Positions 26,353 to 35,322 of a stretch of DNA of 64,000 bases are shown here, one piece after another. A program made the position numbers and the translations under genes. A model generated the notes under the pieces. It saw only the letters and a program-made list of their open reading frames with translations. It was not told where the DNA came from and did no database searches. The DNA is from Corynebacterium flavescens (GTDB lineage Bacteria; Actinomycetota; Actinomycetes; Mycobacteriales; Mycobacteriaceae): contig NZ_VXKK01000013.1 of NCBI RefSeq assembly GCF_008693105.1, positions 1-64,000 on the forward strand, written 5' to 3'. The first letter of the stretch is position 1. Every line of letters starts with the position of its first letter.

Positions 26353-26669
26353 AGGTACTACGAAGGGATCAGGGCTATGCCACGGTGGTTTCCGTTGGTA
26401 TCATCTTGGCAGTTGTCTCGCTGCTCTTCGTCGTGCTCTTGGCGGCCTCCCGCGTTGCCGCGCGTCACGAGGCCCAGCAGGCCGCAGATCTGGCGGCGGT
26501 GGCGGCGGCATGGGAACTGGCCCTGGGGCGCCCAGCATGCGAGAAAGCAGAGCATGTGGCGGTGCTTAACGACGCCACGGTGCGTGAATGCACTCAAGAG
26601 GGCCGTGACGTTGTAGTCATGACGGCAGTACGCGGGAGCGTTGCCAGCGCCCGCGCCGGCCCGGTCTAG
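26349..26669 (+). CDS. TadE-like protein of the helicase/secretion neighbourhood, lacking Glu+5
   Basis: A 106-residue protein starting MKVLRRDQG then YATVVSVGIILAVVSLLFVVLL. The leader resembles a prepilin, but position +5 is Val, not Glu. The extracellular part is Ala-rich with Cys in RPACEKAEH and RECTQEG, which could form a disulfide. The family is repeatedly found between tad genes and the DEAH helicase in actinobacteria. It converges on the helicase with a 4-base overlap. Confidence 0.82.
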   Translation: MKVLRRDQGYATVVSVGIILAVVSLLFVVLLAASRVAARHEAQQAADLAAVAAAWELALGRPACEKAEHVAVLNDATVRECTQEGRDVVVMTAVRGSVASARAGPV

Positions 26670-29047
26670 CTTTCTTCCGCCCTGGGTTGGGGGTGGCCTT
26701 GTGTCATGGAGACTAGGGCCCCTAGCAACGTGATGGCTCCGGCCTTGTCCAAGGGATTATTGCCGTTTCCGCACTTGGGGGATTGCACGCAGGAGGGGCA
26801 GCCGGACTCGCAGGGGCAGGAGCGAACGGCGTCGAAAGTCGCCGCAATCCACTCGGGGAAGCGCCGAAAACCTTCGTCGGCGAATCCCGCCCCGCCAGGG
26901 TGCCCGTCATAGACAAAAACGGTGGGCAGTTGAGTATCGGCATGCAGGGCGGTGGAGACTCCGCCGATGTCCCAGCGGTCACAGGTGGCAATGAGTGGCA
27001 ACAGGCCAATTGCCGCGTGTTCTGCGGCATGCAGAGTGCCCGGGGTGTCTGCGGCGCTGATGCCCATGGCGGTTAATGCCGAGGGGTCTATCGTATAGGC
27101 CACCGCGCGGGTCTGCAGGCGCTGTTCCGGCATGTCCAGCGGGATATCCTCGCCCACAGTGCCATCGGGAAGCCGCACTTGGTAGCCGGTGACTTGATCC
27201 GTGACCTCCACATCGACGCTGGCCACCCATAGACCAGGGGAGTAGTTCACCAGGGAATCTGCCTCACGCAGGATGCGAATGTCCGTGGCCGAGCGGGCAG
27301 TGGTGGTGTACTCGGGGCTAGCGGGCCGGGCTAGGGCCATGTAGTCGCTCCAGAGGAGATCTTCAATGACATAGGAATCGCCTTGGTGCAGGTAGACCGC
27401 GCCGGGATGAACTTGGCCGGTGGCGCGGGCGGCGTCGATTGTCCCTAGCAGGCGTCCATCCGAGGCATCGACGATCATGACCTCTTGACCGGAGCCACCG
27501 CGCAGGGTCACGGCTGAATGGGAGGTCTCCGGGGTGAGCTCTGAATCCAGCTGCGGGACGGCGAACCAGCCACGCTCGCGGTGGCGCACCAACCCTTGTT
27601 GCTCGAGGGTGTGGATAACCTCCTCAGCGCCAAACGCGGCTATCTCAGCATCGCGCAACGGCAGCTCAACGGCTGCGCAGTAGATGTGTCCGTAGAGGAT
27701 ATGAGGGTTGCTCGGATCGAATACGCTGGCCTCAACGGGCTTGCCTAGTAGGGCTTCCGGGTGGTGGACCAGGTAGGTGTCCATTGGCTCGTCGCGGGCA
27801 ACGAGCACCACGAGCGAGCCCTGCCCGCGGCGGCCCGCACGCCCTGCCTGCTGCCAAAAACTGGCCACGGTACCGGGAAAGCCCGCGGTGACCACGGCAT
27901 CGAGGCCGCCCACGTCAATGCCAAGCTCCAACGCTGAGGTGGTGGCGACTCCCAAGAGCGCGCCCTCATCCAAGCGGCGTTCCAACTCGCGCCGATCCTC
28001 TGCCAGGTAGCCGGCGCGGTAGGCCGCGATGCGCTGCGCGAAATCGGGGCGCGCGAAGGACCCCGATAGTTCCTCAGCAGCACGCATGGCCACGATCTCA
28101 GCCGAGCGCCGCGAGCGGACAAAAGTCAGGGTGCGCGCACCCTCGGCCACCAAGCCTGCCATCATGCTGGCCGCCTCGGTGGTGGCGGCGCGGCGCACGG
28201 GGGCACCGTTTTCTCCTTCGGCACCCTCGATGAATCCGGGCTCCCAGAGGGCTACAGTGCGCGCGCCAGTGGGGGCGGTATCTTCCGTGATTTCCACGAT
28301 GGACTCGGCAGTGCGTCCGGTGAGCCGCTGCGTATGTAGCGCCGGGTCTTTCATGGTGGCCGAGGCCGCGATGATGACTGGGCGGGAACCATAGTGCTCG
28401 CACAGGCGCAGCAAGCGGCGCAGGACCAAGGCGACGTTGGCGCCGAAGACACCACGGTAGGAGTGGCACTCGTCGATGACAATGAAGCGCAGGTGCCGCA
28501 AGAAACGCGCCCAGCGTGGGTGTGCGGCAAGCACAGACATGTGCACCATGTCGGGGTTGCTAAAGACAAAGCGCGAGGATTCCCGGATACCGGCGCGTGA
28601 TTCCTGTGGTGTATCGCCGTCATAGGGAGCGGGAAAGATGGACTTGAGTTCTGGGATGGCGCGGCTGAAACCTAGCGCCGAATGCAGCTGATCCGAGCCC
28701 AGCGCCTTGGTGGGGGTCAGGTACAGGGCGCAGGCGGTCGGCTCTTGTGCCAGCCTCGACAAGATGGGCAGCTGGTACCCCAAGGACTTGCCGGAGGAGG
28801 TTCCCGTGGCGATGACGCAGTCTTGGCCGGCCCATGCGGACTCGGCCACGCGCACTTGATGTTGAAAAAGCGATGTGATTTCGCTCTCTTTGAGAAAGTT
28901 TTTCAACCCAGGGAGGACCCACTCCGGCCACGGGCCATATTGGGCCTTCTTGGGCGGGAGTACTGTGCTATATGTGCAGGTAGACTCCGAAATTCGGCGC
29001 TGGAGAAACTCCATTAATTCTGTGCCGAAAGGGTGGGAAGAACTCAC
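26666..29047 (-). CDS. DEAH-family helicase with C-terminal DUF1998 zinc region
   Basis: A 793-residue superfamily 2 helicase. Motif I is GTSSGKSLGYQLP near 80, motif II is VIDECHSYRG near 190, motif VI is QQAGRAGRRGQG near 400, and the C-terminus carries a four-cysteine cluster (CPCESGCPSCVQSPKC). This is the Rv3649-type helicase that accompanies Tad genes in actinobacteria; related proteins act in DNA repair, and a role in pilus function is unproven. Confidence 0.9.
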   Translation of the reverse strand: MSSSHPFGTELMEFLQRRISESTCTYSTVLPPKKAQYGPWPEWVLPGLKNFLKESEITSLFQHQVRVAESAWAGQDCVIATGTSSGKSLGYQLPILSRLAQEPTACALYLTPTKALGSDQLHSALGFSRAIPELKSIFPAPYDGDTPQESRAGIRESSRFVFSNPDMVHMSVLAAHPRWARFLRHLRFIVIDECHSYRGVFGANVALVLRRLLRLCEHYGSRPVIIAASATMKDPALHTQRLTGRTAESIVEITEDTAPTGARTVALWEPGFIEGAEGENGAPVRRAATTEAASMMAGLVAEGARTLTFVRSRRSAEIVAMRAAEELSGSFARPDFAQRIAAYRAGYLAEDRRELERRLDEGALLGVATTSALELGIDVGGLDAVVTAGFPGTVASFWQQAGRAGRRGQGSLVVLVARDEPMDTYLVHHPEALLGKPVEASVFDPSNPHILYGHIYCAAVELPLRDAEIAAFGAEEVIHTLEQQGLVRHRERGWFAVPQLDSELTPETSHSAVTLRGGSGQEVMIVDASDGRLLGTIDAARATGQVHPGAVYLHQGDSYVIEDLLWSDYMALARPASPEYTTTARSATDIRILREADSLVNYSPGLWVASVDVEVTDQVTGYQVRLPDGTVGEDIPLDMPEQRLQTRAVAYTIDPSALTAMGISAADTPGTLHAAEHAAIGLLPLIATCDRWDIGGVSTALHADTQLPTVFVYDGHPGGAGFADEGFRRFPEWIAATFDAVRSCPCESGCPSCVQSPKCGNGNNPLDKAGAITLLGALVSMTQGHPQPRAEES

Positions 29048-29238
29048 GGCGGTTACCCCCTTTAGCGTTTTTATTTGGGATTAGACTATCGCGCACGGCC
29101 TAAACGTGTCACACTGTCCGTGGCCGATGTTTTCTTGGCGCAGTGTTTTATTAAGGTGCTGGCGAAGATCCATTTACCGCCGAGCGCCCACCTCATGGGG
29201 GTTCGCAGATCCATATCAAGACAAGAGGTTTTAAAACC
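29048..29238 (+). promoter_or_regulatory. cspA promoter and long untranslated leader
   Basis: The 191 bases between the divergent helicase and cspA contain a possible -10 (TAGACT, 29082-29087); a start just after it would give a leader of about 140 bases. Long leaders that refold on cooling are typical of cspA mRNAs. The ribosome-binding site is AAGAGG (29221-29226). Confidence 0.4.
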
Positions 29239-29442
29239 ATGGCACAAGGAACCGTTAAGTGGTTTAACGCAGAAAAGGGTTACGGCTTTATTGCGCCGAA
29301 CGACGGCTCTGCTGACGTATTCGTTCACTACTCCGAGATCAAGGGTTCGGGCTTCCGTTCCCTCGAGGAGAACCAGGCAGTGTCCTACGAAGTAGGAGAC
29401 GGCCCCAAGGGACCGCAGGCTCAGGACGTTCACGCCCTTTAA
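29239..29442 (+). CDS. cspA: Cold-shock protein (CspA)
   Basis: A 67-residue single cold-shock domain: RNP1 KGYGFIAP (15-22) and RNP2 VFVHYSEI (26-34 region). It binds single-stranded RNA and DNA and acts as an RNA chaperone. Start [13 protein letters not shown] matches the family exactly. It is monocistronic, with a strong terminator after it, and has the same neighbour (topA) as in C. glutamicum. Confidence 0.96.
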   Translation: MAQGTVKWFNAEKGYGFIAPNDGSADVFVHYSEIKGSGFRSLEENQAVSYEVGDGPKGPQAQDVHAL

Positions 29443-29454
29443 TTCAGAGCTTTT

Positions 29455-29486
29455 AATCTCCTGTACCTTTCGAGGTACGGGAGATT
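29455..29486 (+). terminator. Terminator after cspA
   Basis: AATCTCCTGTACCT (29455-29468) pairs with AGGTACGGGAGATT (29473-29486) around a TTCG tetraloop; 14 positions with one G-T pair. It lies between convergent cspA and dedA and could serve both. Confidence 0.85.
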
Positions 29487-29535
29487 TCGCGTTTTCGCCT
29501 TAATGCTGAGCTATAGCCCGGATCTTCCTGGCAGC

Positions 29536-30165
29536 TTAGGGCGTCTCGGCGTAGCCACGGCGGGTATCCCACCACTCCAGCAAGGCGTTCTGCCCGCGCT
29601 GCATGCCGAAGCCGATGATGACGGCGGCGATGATGCTGATGACCATCGCCAGGGCGGGGGAATCAGAAAAGGCCATGCCGCCCACGTAGCCGATGGCGAG
29701 TGCCTGCGCGGCCCAGATGGCAACGCCGATGGCGTCGAAGAAGAAGAACAGCGGCCACGGGTAGCGCATGGAGCCCAAGAGGATGGTCATAAACAGGCGC
29801 GCCGAGGGGATGAAGCGGGCGATGATGATCGCCGCACCGCCGCCGCGACGCATGTTGCGCTTGACCCAGGCTAGGCCCTCGTAGGCGCGGGATCCCTTCT
29901 GTACGCGGTTGACCAGCCCCATGAGGCGGGTTCCCAGCAGGAAGCAGAGGTTATCGCCCATAATGGCGGCGACGACTGCCACGAAAAACATGGTGGGAAC
30001 GTGCGGGATTCCTTGTGATCCTGACCAAGCCCCCACCATGTTGAGGGGGATCTCGGAGGGGAGGACGGGGAAGAAGCAGTCAAAGAAGATGAGGGTGCCT
30101 ACTAGGGGGTATACCCAATGTGTCAGCATGACAGCTTCGATCCATGCTGTGATCGATGCGATCAT
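29536..30165 (-). CDS. DedA-family membrane protein
   Basis: A 209-residue membrane protein with about five helices and the family motifs GDNLCFLLGTRLMG near 72 and RFIPSARLFMTILLGSMRYP near 117. Bacterial DedA proteins transport or flip lipids (for example undecaprenyl phosphate carrier or phosphatidylethanolamine) and affect membrane potential; the lipid here is unknown. The tail (MQRGQNALLEWWDTRRGYAE) is cytoplasmic. Confidence 0.88.
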   Translation of the reverse strand: MIASITAWIEAVMLTHWVYPLVGTLIFFDCFFPVLPSEIPLNMVGAWSGSQGIPHVPTMFFVAVVAAIMGDNLCFLLGTRLMGLVNRVQKGSRAYEGLAWVKRNMRRGGGAAIIIARFIPSARLFMTILLGSMRYPWPLFFFFDAIGVAIWAAQALAIGYVGGMAFSDSPALAMVISIIAAVIIGFGMQRGQNALLEWWDTRRGYAETP

Positions 30166-30301
30166 AATTCCTCCGCGGGACGTGCGAACTTCGTGTTAGA
30201 GTGCCCAACAATGCACTACCGCGCATTATTGGTTGGGGCCATCAAGGCGCCAAGTATAGACCCGCCTGATGGAGGGGTGCGCAGCGAGACATAATAATAC
30301 T

Positions 30302-30325
30302 GCCTTAGTCGTTACTGACTAAGGC
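30302..30325. promoter_or_regulatory. Perfect inverted repeat upstream of topA
   Basis: GCCTTAGTC (30302-30310) and GACTAAGGC (30317-30325) are perfectly complementary around GTTACT. No T-run follows on either strand, so an operator or leader hairpin is likelier than a terminator. It is about 100 bases before the topA start. Confidence 0.5.
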
Positions 30326-30428
30326 GATGTACAAGTATCTGTGTACGCTATTGACAATTGTATCCTCGGCACAGGAAGCGGAGGACGCTGATTTTTTAGT
30401 TCGAGTCCTCGAAAGGGATGAAGTCGAA

Positions 30429-33425
30429 GTGGCAGAAGCAGCCGGTCAGGGAAAGACCCTGGTCATCGTCGAGTCGGCGACAAAGGCGAAGAAGATCCAG
30501 CCATATTTAGGCGACAAGTACATTGTGGAAGCCTCGGTTGGTCACATTCGCGATCTGCCACGCGGCGCCGCTGACGTGCCCGCGAAGTACAAGAAAGAGC
30601 CGTGGGCGCGTCTCGGCGTCAACCCTGAGGACAACTTCACCCCGCTCTACGTCATCAGCCAGGACAAGAAGAAGAAGGTCGCGGACCTTAAGGCCAAGCT
30701 CAAGCAGTGCGACCAGCTTTATCTCGCAACAGACCCTGACCGCGAGGGGGAGGCCATTGCCTGGCACCTGCTCGAGGTACTAAAGCCCAAGGTGCCGGTG
30801 CGGCGCATGGTCTTCAACGAGATCACCAAGTCAGCCATCATCGATGCTGCGAATAACACCCGCGAGCTCGATGAAAACCTCATCGACGCCCAAGAAACGC
30901 GTCGCATCCTCGACCGCCTCTACGGCTACGAGGTGTCCCCGGTGCTGTGGAAGAAAGTCATGCCTCGCCTGTCTGCCGGGCGCGTGCAGTCGGTGGCTAC
31001 TCGCGTCATCGTTGAGCGCGAGCGCGAGCGCATGGCTTTCATTGCCGCGGAGTATTGGGATCTTTCCGCCACGCTGCGCACGCTGTCCCAAGGCGGAGAT
31101 AATCCTTCCACCTTCAACGCTCGTTTGAGCTCCATCGACGGCAAGCGCGTGGCTGTGGGCCGCGACTTCGATGACCGGGGGAAGGTGAAGAAGGGCGAGG
31201 AAGTCGTCGTCCTCAAGCAGGAGCAGGCCCAGGCCCTCGCGCAAGGGCTTTCAGGCTCCCACATGAACGTGGCCGGGGTGGAGCATAAGCCCTATACCCG
31301 CAAGCCTTATCCGCCGTTTATGACCTCGACGCTGCAGCAGGAGGCGGGGCGCCGGCTGCACTTTACTTCTGAGCGCACCATGCGCATCGCGCAGCGTCTG
31401 TATGAAAACGGCCACATTACTTATATGCGTACGGACTCGACCTCGCTGTCGAAGCAGGGCCTCGACGCCGCGCGCAACGCCGCCACCACCATCTATGGTT
31501 CGGAATACGTGGCAGATTCTCCGCGCATTTATGACCGCAAGGTAAAGAACTCCCAGGAGGCGCACGAGGCCATCCGCCCCGCGGGCGAGACCTTTGCCAC
31601 CCCCGGCCAGCTGGCCGGAAGGCTCGATACGGAGGAGTTCAAGCTCTACGATCTCATCTGGAAGCGCACCGTGGCCTGCCAGATGGCGGACGCCAAGGGC
31701 ACCTCCATGAAGGTCACCGTGGCCGGGCTGTCTACCTCAGGCGAGGAGGTCGAGTTCTCCGCCACCGGGCGTACCATTACTTTCCCCGGATTCCTCAAAG
31801 CTTACGAAGACGCCGATACGGGGTCCAAGAAGGCGAAAGACGGCAAGGACGCAGAGACTCGTCTGCCGCACCTGGAGGAGGGCGAGAGCCTTAACGCTGA
31901 GCATGTCACTGCGGACAGACACTCCACCAACCCGCCGGCGCGCTATACGGAAGCCAGCCTGGTTAAGAAGATGGAGGAGCTGGGCATCGGACGCCCTTCG
32001 ACCTATGCCTCCATCATCAAGACCATTCAGGACCGCGGCTATGTGCTCTCTCGCGGCAATGCCTTGGTTCCCTCGTGGGTGGCTTTCGCCGTCATCGGAT
32101 TGTTGGAGGGCAGCTTCACGGAGCTGGTGGACTATGACTTCACCTCCTCAATGGAAGATGAGCTCGATTCCATCGCCGGGGGCAATGAGGACGGCACGAG
32201 CTGGCTCAAGGACTTCTACTTCGGTAACGCCGAAGCCAAGGACGAGAAGGCGGCGTCTATTGCCCGCCACGGCGGCCTGAAGTCCCTCATCGACATCAAC
32301 CTTGAGGCTATCGATGCGCGCAAGGTGAACTCGCTCAAGCTCTACACCGACTCGCAGGGCCGCGACGTATTCGTGCGCGTGGGCCGCTACGGGCCCTATA
32401 TCGAGCGTCTGGTGGGCCACAATAAGGAGACCGGTGAGCCCGAGTATCAGCGGGCGAATCTCTCCGAGACCACCACGCCCGACGAGCTCAACGAGGCATT
32501 CGCCGAGAAGCTTTTTGCCACCCCGCAGGGCGGGCGCGAGCTAGGCACCAACCCGGACAACGGCCGCACCATCGTGGCCAAAGAAGGCCGCTTTGGCCCC
32601 TATGTCACCGAGGTAGTGCGCGAGGACGAGCGCGACAAGGCGGAGAAGGAAGCGTTGGACGTCGTCGCCGCTGAGCGCGCCGCCGAGGACAAGCAGCGCG
32701 CGGAAGAAGGCAAGCGCGCCAAGAACTGGGAGACCAAGACGGCCCAGAAGCAGCAGGAAAAGCGCGTGGCCGAATACATTGAGGAAAAGCTCAAGCCCCG
32801 CACCGCTTCGCTCTTTAGCTCGATGGAGCCCGCCACAGTGGGTCTTGAGGATGCCCTGCGGCTGCTTTCGCTGCCGCGGGAGGTGGGCAAGGATGATGAC
32901 GGCGAGGTCATCACCGCCCAAAATGGTCGCTACGGCCCGTACTTGAAGAAGGGGAACGATTCGCGTTCCCTGGCCAACGAGGAGCAGATCTTTAGCATCA
33001 CCCTCGAGGAGGCACGCCGCATTTACGCTGAGCCGAAGCGTCGCGGTCGGGCGGCGGCACAGCCCCCGCTCAAGCAGTTGGGTGATAATGACGTCTCCGG
33101 CAAGCCCATGACAGTCAAGGACGGCCGCTTCGGCCCCTATGTCACCGATGGCACCACCAACGCCTCCTTGCGTCGTGGCGACGATCCTGAGCGCCTGACC
33201 GACGCCCGCGCCAACGAGCTGCTTTCCGAGCGTCGCGCCAAAGAGGCCGCCAACGGAGGCAGCGCCGCCAAGCGCAGCACCAAGAAGGCCGCCAAGAAGT
33301 CGACGAAGAAGACAGCAAAGAAGTCCACCGCTAAGAAGTCGACTAAAAAGTCGAGCACGAAGGCTACTAACAAAACCACGAAGAAAGCCACGAAGAAAGC
33401 AGCACCGGCCAGCGCCCGTTCCTAG
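30429..33425 (+). CDS. topA: DNA topoisomerase I (type IA)
   Basis: Relaxes negative supercoils. A 998-residue protein starting at a GTG (30429): TOPRIM domain (KTLVIVESATKAKKI near 8; DPDREGEAI near 103), active-site Tyr 332 in ITYMRTDS, then several C-terminal repeats with the GRFGPYV motif (four or more copies), as in actinobacterial enzymes without zinc fingers. The last 60 residues are a Lys/Ala/Thr/Ser tail resembling histone H1, known to aid DNA retention in mycobacterial TopA. Upstream in-frame codons to 30327 are unconserved. Confidence 0.95.
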   Translation: MAEAAGQGKTLVIVESATKAKKIQPYLGDKYIVEASVGHIRDLPRGAADVPAKYKKEPWARLGVNPEDNFTPLYVISQDKKKKVADLKAKLKQCDQLYLATDPDREGEAIAWHLLEVLKPKVPVRRMVFNEITKSAIIDAANNTRELDENLIDAQETRRILDRLYGYEVSPVLWKKVMPRLSAGRVQSVATRVIVERERERMAFIAAEYWDLSATLRTLSQGGDNPSTFNARLSSIDGKRVAVGRDFDDRGKVKKGEEVVVLKQEQAQALAQGLSGSHMNVAGVEHKPYTRKPYPPFMTSTLQQEAGRRLHFTSERTMRIAQRLYENGHITYMRTDSTSLSKQGLDAARNAATTIYGSEYVADSPRIYDRKVKNSQEAHEAIRPAGETFATPGQLAGRLDTEEFKLYDLIWKRTVACQMADAKGTSMKVTVAGLSTSGEEVEFSATGRTITFPGFLKAYEDADTGSKKAKDGKDAETRLPHLEEGESLNAEHVTADRHSTNPPARYTEASLVKKMEELGIGRPSTYASIIKTIQDRGYVLSRGNALVPSWVAFAVIGLLEGSFTELVDYDFTSSMEDELDSIAGGNEDGTSWLKDFYFGNAEAKDEKAASIARHGGLKSLIDINLEAIDARKVNSLKLYTDSQGRDVFVRVGRYGPYIERLVGHNKETGEPEYQRANLSETTTPDELNEAFAEKLFATPQGGRELGTNPDNGRTIVAKEGRFGPYVTEVVREDERDKAEKEALDVVAAERAAEDKQRAEEGKRAKNWETKTAQKQQEKRVAEYIEEKLKPRTASLFSSMEPATVGLEDALRLLSLPREVGKDDDGEVITAQNGRYGPYLKKGNDSRSLANEEQIFSITLEEARRIYAEPKRRGRAAAQPPLKQLGDNDVSGKPMTVKDGRFGPYVTDGTTNASLRRGDDPERLTDARANELLSERRAKEAANGGSAAKRSTKKAAKKSTKKTAKKSTAKKSTKKSSTKATNKTTKKATKKAAPASARS

Positions 33426-33437
33426 GACCGAGCCGCC

Positions 33438-34052
33438 ATGACCATGAGTGTTTTTGAGTTTCGCGCGCGTACCCGGGAGGGCGCCAGCGCCCTAGTACAG
33501 GCGGTGAAACGTTCGCCCGAATTGCTATCGCCGCACGCGCAAGTAGCACCACTTGGTGTCGCCGTGCTGGCTGCGGCCGGGGCACAGGTGGCGAAATTGC
33601 GCCAGCCCTCGCGTCCTTCCCGTGCCGCCATTGCCGCGGTTGCGGGCAGTTACGCCATCTACTCCGTGTTGCTCTGGCGTCGCGGTGCGCGCAACGATGC
33701 CCGGGGTTGGGCTTTGCGCGGCGGCGTGTGGGCTGCAGGGAGCGCGTTGGCTGCGGCCCGAGCCAAAGTCGAATCTCGAGAGGCGGCAGCAGACAAGGCG
33801 GCGGTGATGATAGGTGGTGCAGCCACCGCCGTCACCTCGGCGCTGGCAGGTGATAAAAAGCTACGCACCCGCACTAGCGCTGGCGCGAGCCACGGTGCGA
33901 ATCTTTTGCTGGCCTCCGAATCGCTGACGTATCTGCGCACGCTCCTTGAGGCGACACCGCAGGCTAAGGCCGTGGCTTATGCCGCGCTTGGAGCCCAGGT
34001 GCTAGGGCAGTTCCTGCTTGTCGACGCCCTCTTTCACACCCCCCGGCGCTAG
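33438..34052 (+). CDS. Hypothetical Ala-rich membrane protein
   Basis: A 204-residue protein with several hydrophobic, Ala-rich segments (about 40-55, 62-80, 95-115, 125-145, 165-195), suggesting a small integral membrane protein. I recognise no family. It starts 12 bases after topA and may share its transcript. Its last 51 bases overlap the end of the convergent DUF418 gene, an unusually long overlap, so the true C-terminus deserves caution. Confidence 0.65.
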   Translation: MTMSVFEFRARTREGASALVQAVKRSPELLSPHAQVAPLGVAVLAAAGAQVAKLRQPSRPSRAAIAAVAGSYAIYSVLLWRRGARNDARGWALRGGVWAAGSALAAARAKVESREAAADKAAVMIGGAATAVTSALAGDKKLRTRTSAGASHGANLLLASESLTYLRTLLEATPQAKAVAYAALGAQVLGQFLLVDALFHTPRR

Positions 34053-35288
34053 CCGTGGAGTGGGTTCTGGGCGCATAGTCTTGCCATAAGACACCCGGCG
34101 ATGCAGCCACTCGAAGGGGCCGGGAAGCCCACGGGCCTCGAGGATGCAGGCCAGAAAGAGGGTGATAAGCCATACGCCGAAGGCGATCGCCATCTGGCCG
34201 GCCGCGCCGAATTGCGGGCCGAAGTTGAGGGTGAAGGGATAAACCAGCGCGAAAAACAGCACGGATTGTCCAAGGTAGCCGCTCATGGAGCGCTTGCCCA
34301 AAGCAGCTAGAGCCCATAGGCCGCGGGGCAGAGTTGCGCCCCCACTGACGCGCTCTTGGACGCCGTGGAGGGCCAGCGCTGTTGCAGCGAGGATGGCTGG
34401 GCCGGTGAATACTCCGAGGAAGGAGTTGGCCATGAGCCCGGCGGCGGCGAAGGACTCGGGCACGACCCCGATGGAGCCAAGCCCCCACGGAAGGCCGACA
34501 AGCACGATGACGGCGCAGCCGGCCACACACCAGGAGATGAGCTGGGTGCGGTGGGAGGCGACATCGCCAAGCGTGCCACGACGCGCCCACACGAAACCGA
34601 TGATCATCAGCGGCAGGTAGTTAAAGAAGACCAGCGGGGTGCCCGCAAGCTGCAGCAGGAAGAACATGAACTGGGAGCCAACGAGGTGGGGATAGGAGGA
34701 AGTGTCGACGGGATCCCCCATGCCACCGGCGGAAAAGTTCACCGCTAGGGAGGGTTCTACGTATCCCAACACCCCAAAGCCGAGGCCGGCGAGTCCCGTG
34801 AGAGCGAGCAAAATCCACGCCACGATCATCAGCGCCCTATCGGAGAGGGGGAGGAGTAAGGCGAGGAGGATCCCAGCTAGCCCGTAGAAGATCATGATGT
34901 CGCCGTAGAAGAGGAATATGCAGTGTACGGCGCCGAAGACGAAGAGCCAGCCGTAGCGGCGGATGAGGACACGGCGAGCGCGGCGCAGCGGAAACTCACG
35001 TCGCCACAGGCTCAGCGCTATAAGCCCCACACCGAAGCCTAGAAGCGTGGAGAACATGGGTAGGCCGCGCACGTGAACGAAAAGGGCGGCGAATAACACT
35101 GCGGCCTTATCGAGGACACTATCGTTGATGATTCCGCCGAAATGGCTGGCAGGGCGGTCGTGGGTGATAATCCATGCGGCCGAAACATTGGCCATTGCGA
35201 TACCGAGCAGAGCGAGGCCGCGGGCGACATCGGGCACGACCAAGCGCGGGCGGGTGGGCGAGAGCGAGGAAACCTGCGGGGTACTCAT
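34002..35288 (-). CDS. DUF418 domain membrane protein
   Basis: A 428-residue membrane protein with about ten helices. The N-terminal RPRLVVPDVARGLALLGIAMANV and the C-terminal MSGYLGQSVLFFALVYPF and GPFEWLHRRVSYG segments are typical of DUF418, which is distantly related to membrane acyltransferases. Function unknown; envelope modification is a reasonable guess. It lies 34 bases upstream of cyaB's end, on the same strand, but is read before... it is located downstream of cyaB in transcription, so the two may be co-transcribed. Confidence 0.83.
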   Translation of the reverse strand: MSTPQVSSLSPTRPRLVVPDVARGLALLGIAMANVSAAWIITHDRPASHFGGIINDSVLDKAAVLFAALFVHVRGLPMFSTLLGFGVGLIALSLWRREFPLRRARRVLIRRYGWLFVFGAVHCIFLFYGDIMIFYGLAGILLALLLPLSDRALMIVAWILLALTGLAGLGFGVLGYVEPSLAVNFSAGGMGDPVDTSSYPHLVGSQFMFFLLQLAGTPLVFFNYLPLMIIGFVWARRGTLGDVASHRTQLISWCVAGCAVIVLVGLPWGLGSIGVVPESFAAAGLMANSFLGVFTGPAILAATALALHGVQERVSGGATLPRGLWALAALGKRSMSGYLGQSVLFFALVYPFTLNFGPQFGAAGQMAIAFGVWLITLFLACILEARGLPGPFEWLHRRVSYGKTMRPEPTPRLAPGGVKEGVDKQELP

Positions 35289-35322
35289 GGGTTGAATGGT
35301 ATAGGAGTCAGCTCCCCAGCGG

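Noticed and set aside
27610..27618. TGTGGATAA, a DnaA-box-like sequence
   Set aside because: A single copy inside the helicase coding region with no partner; expected by chance.
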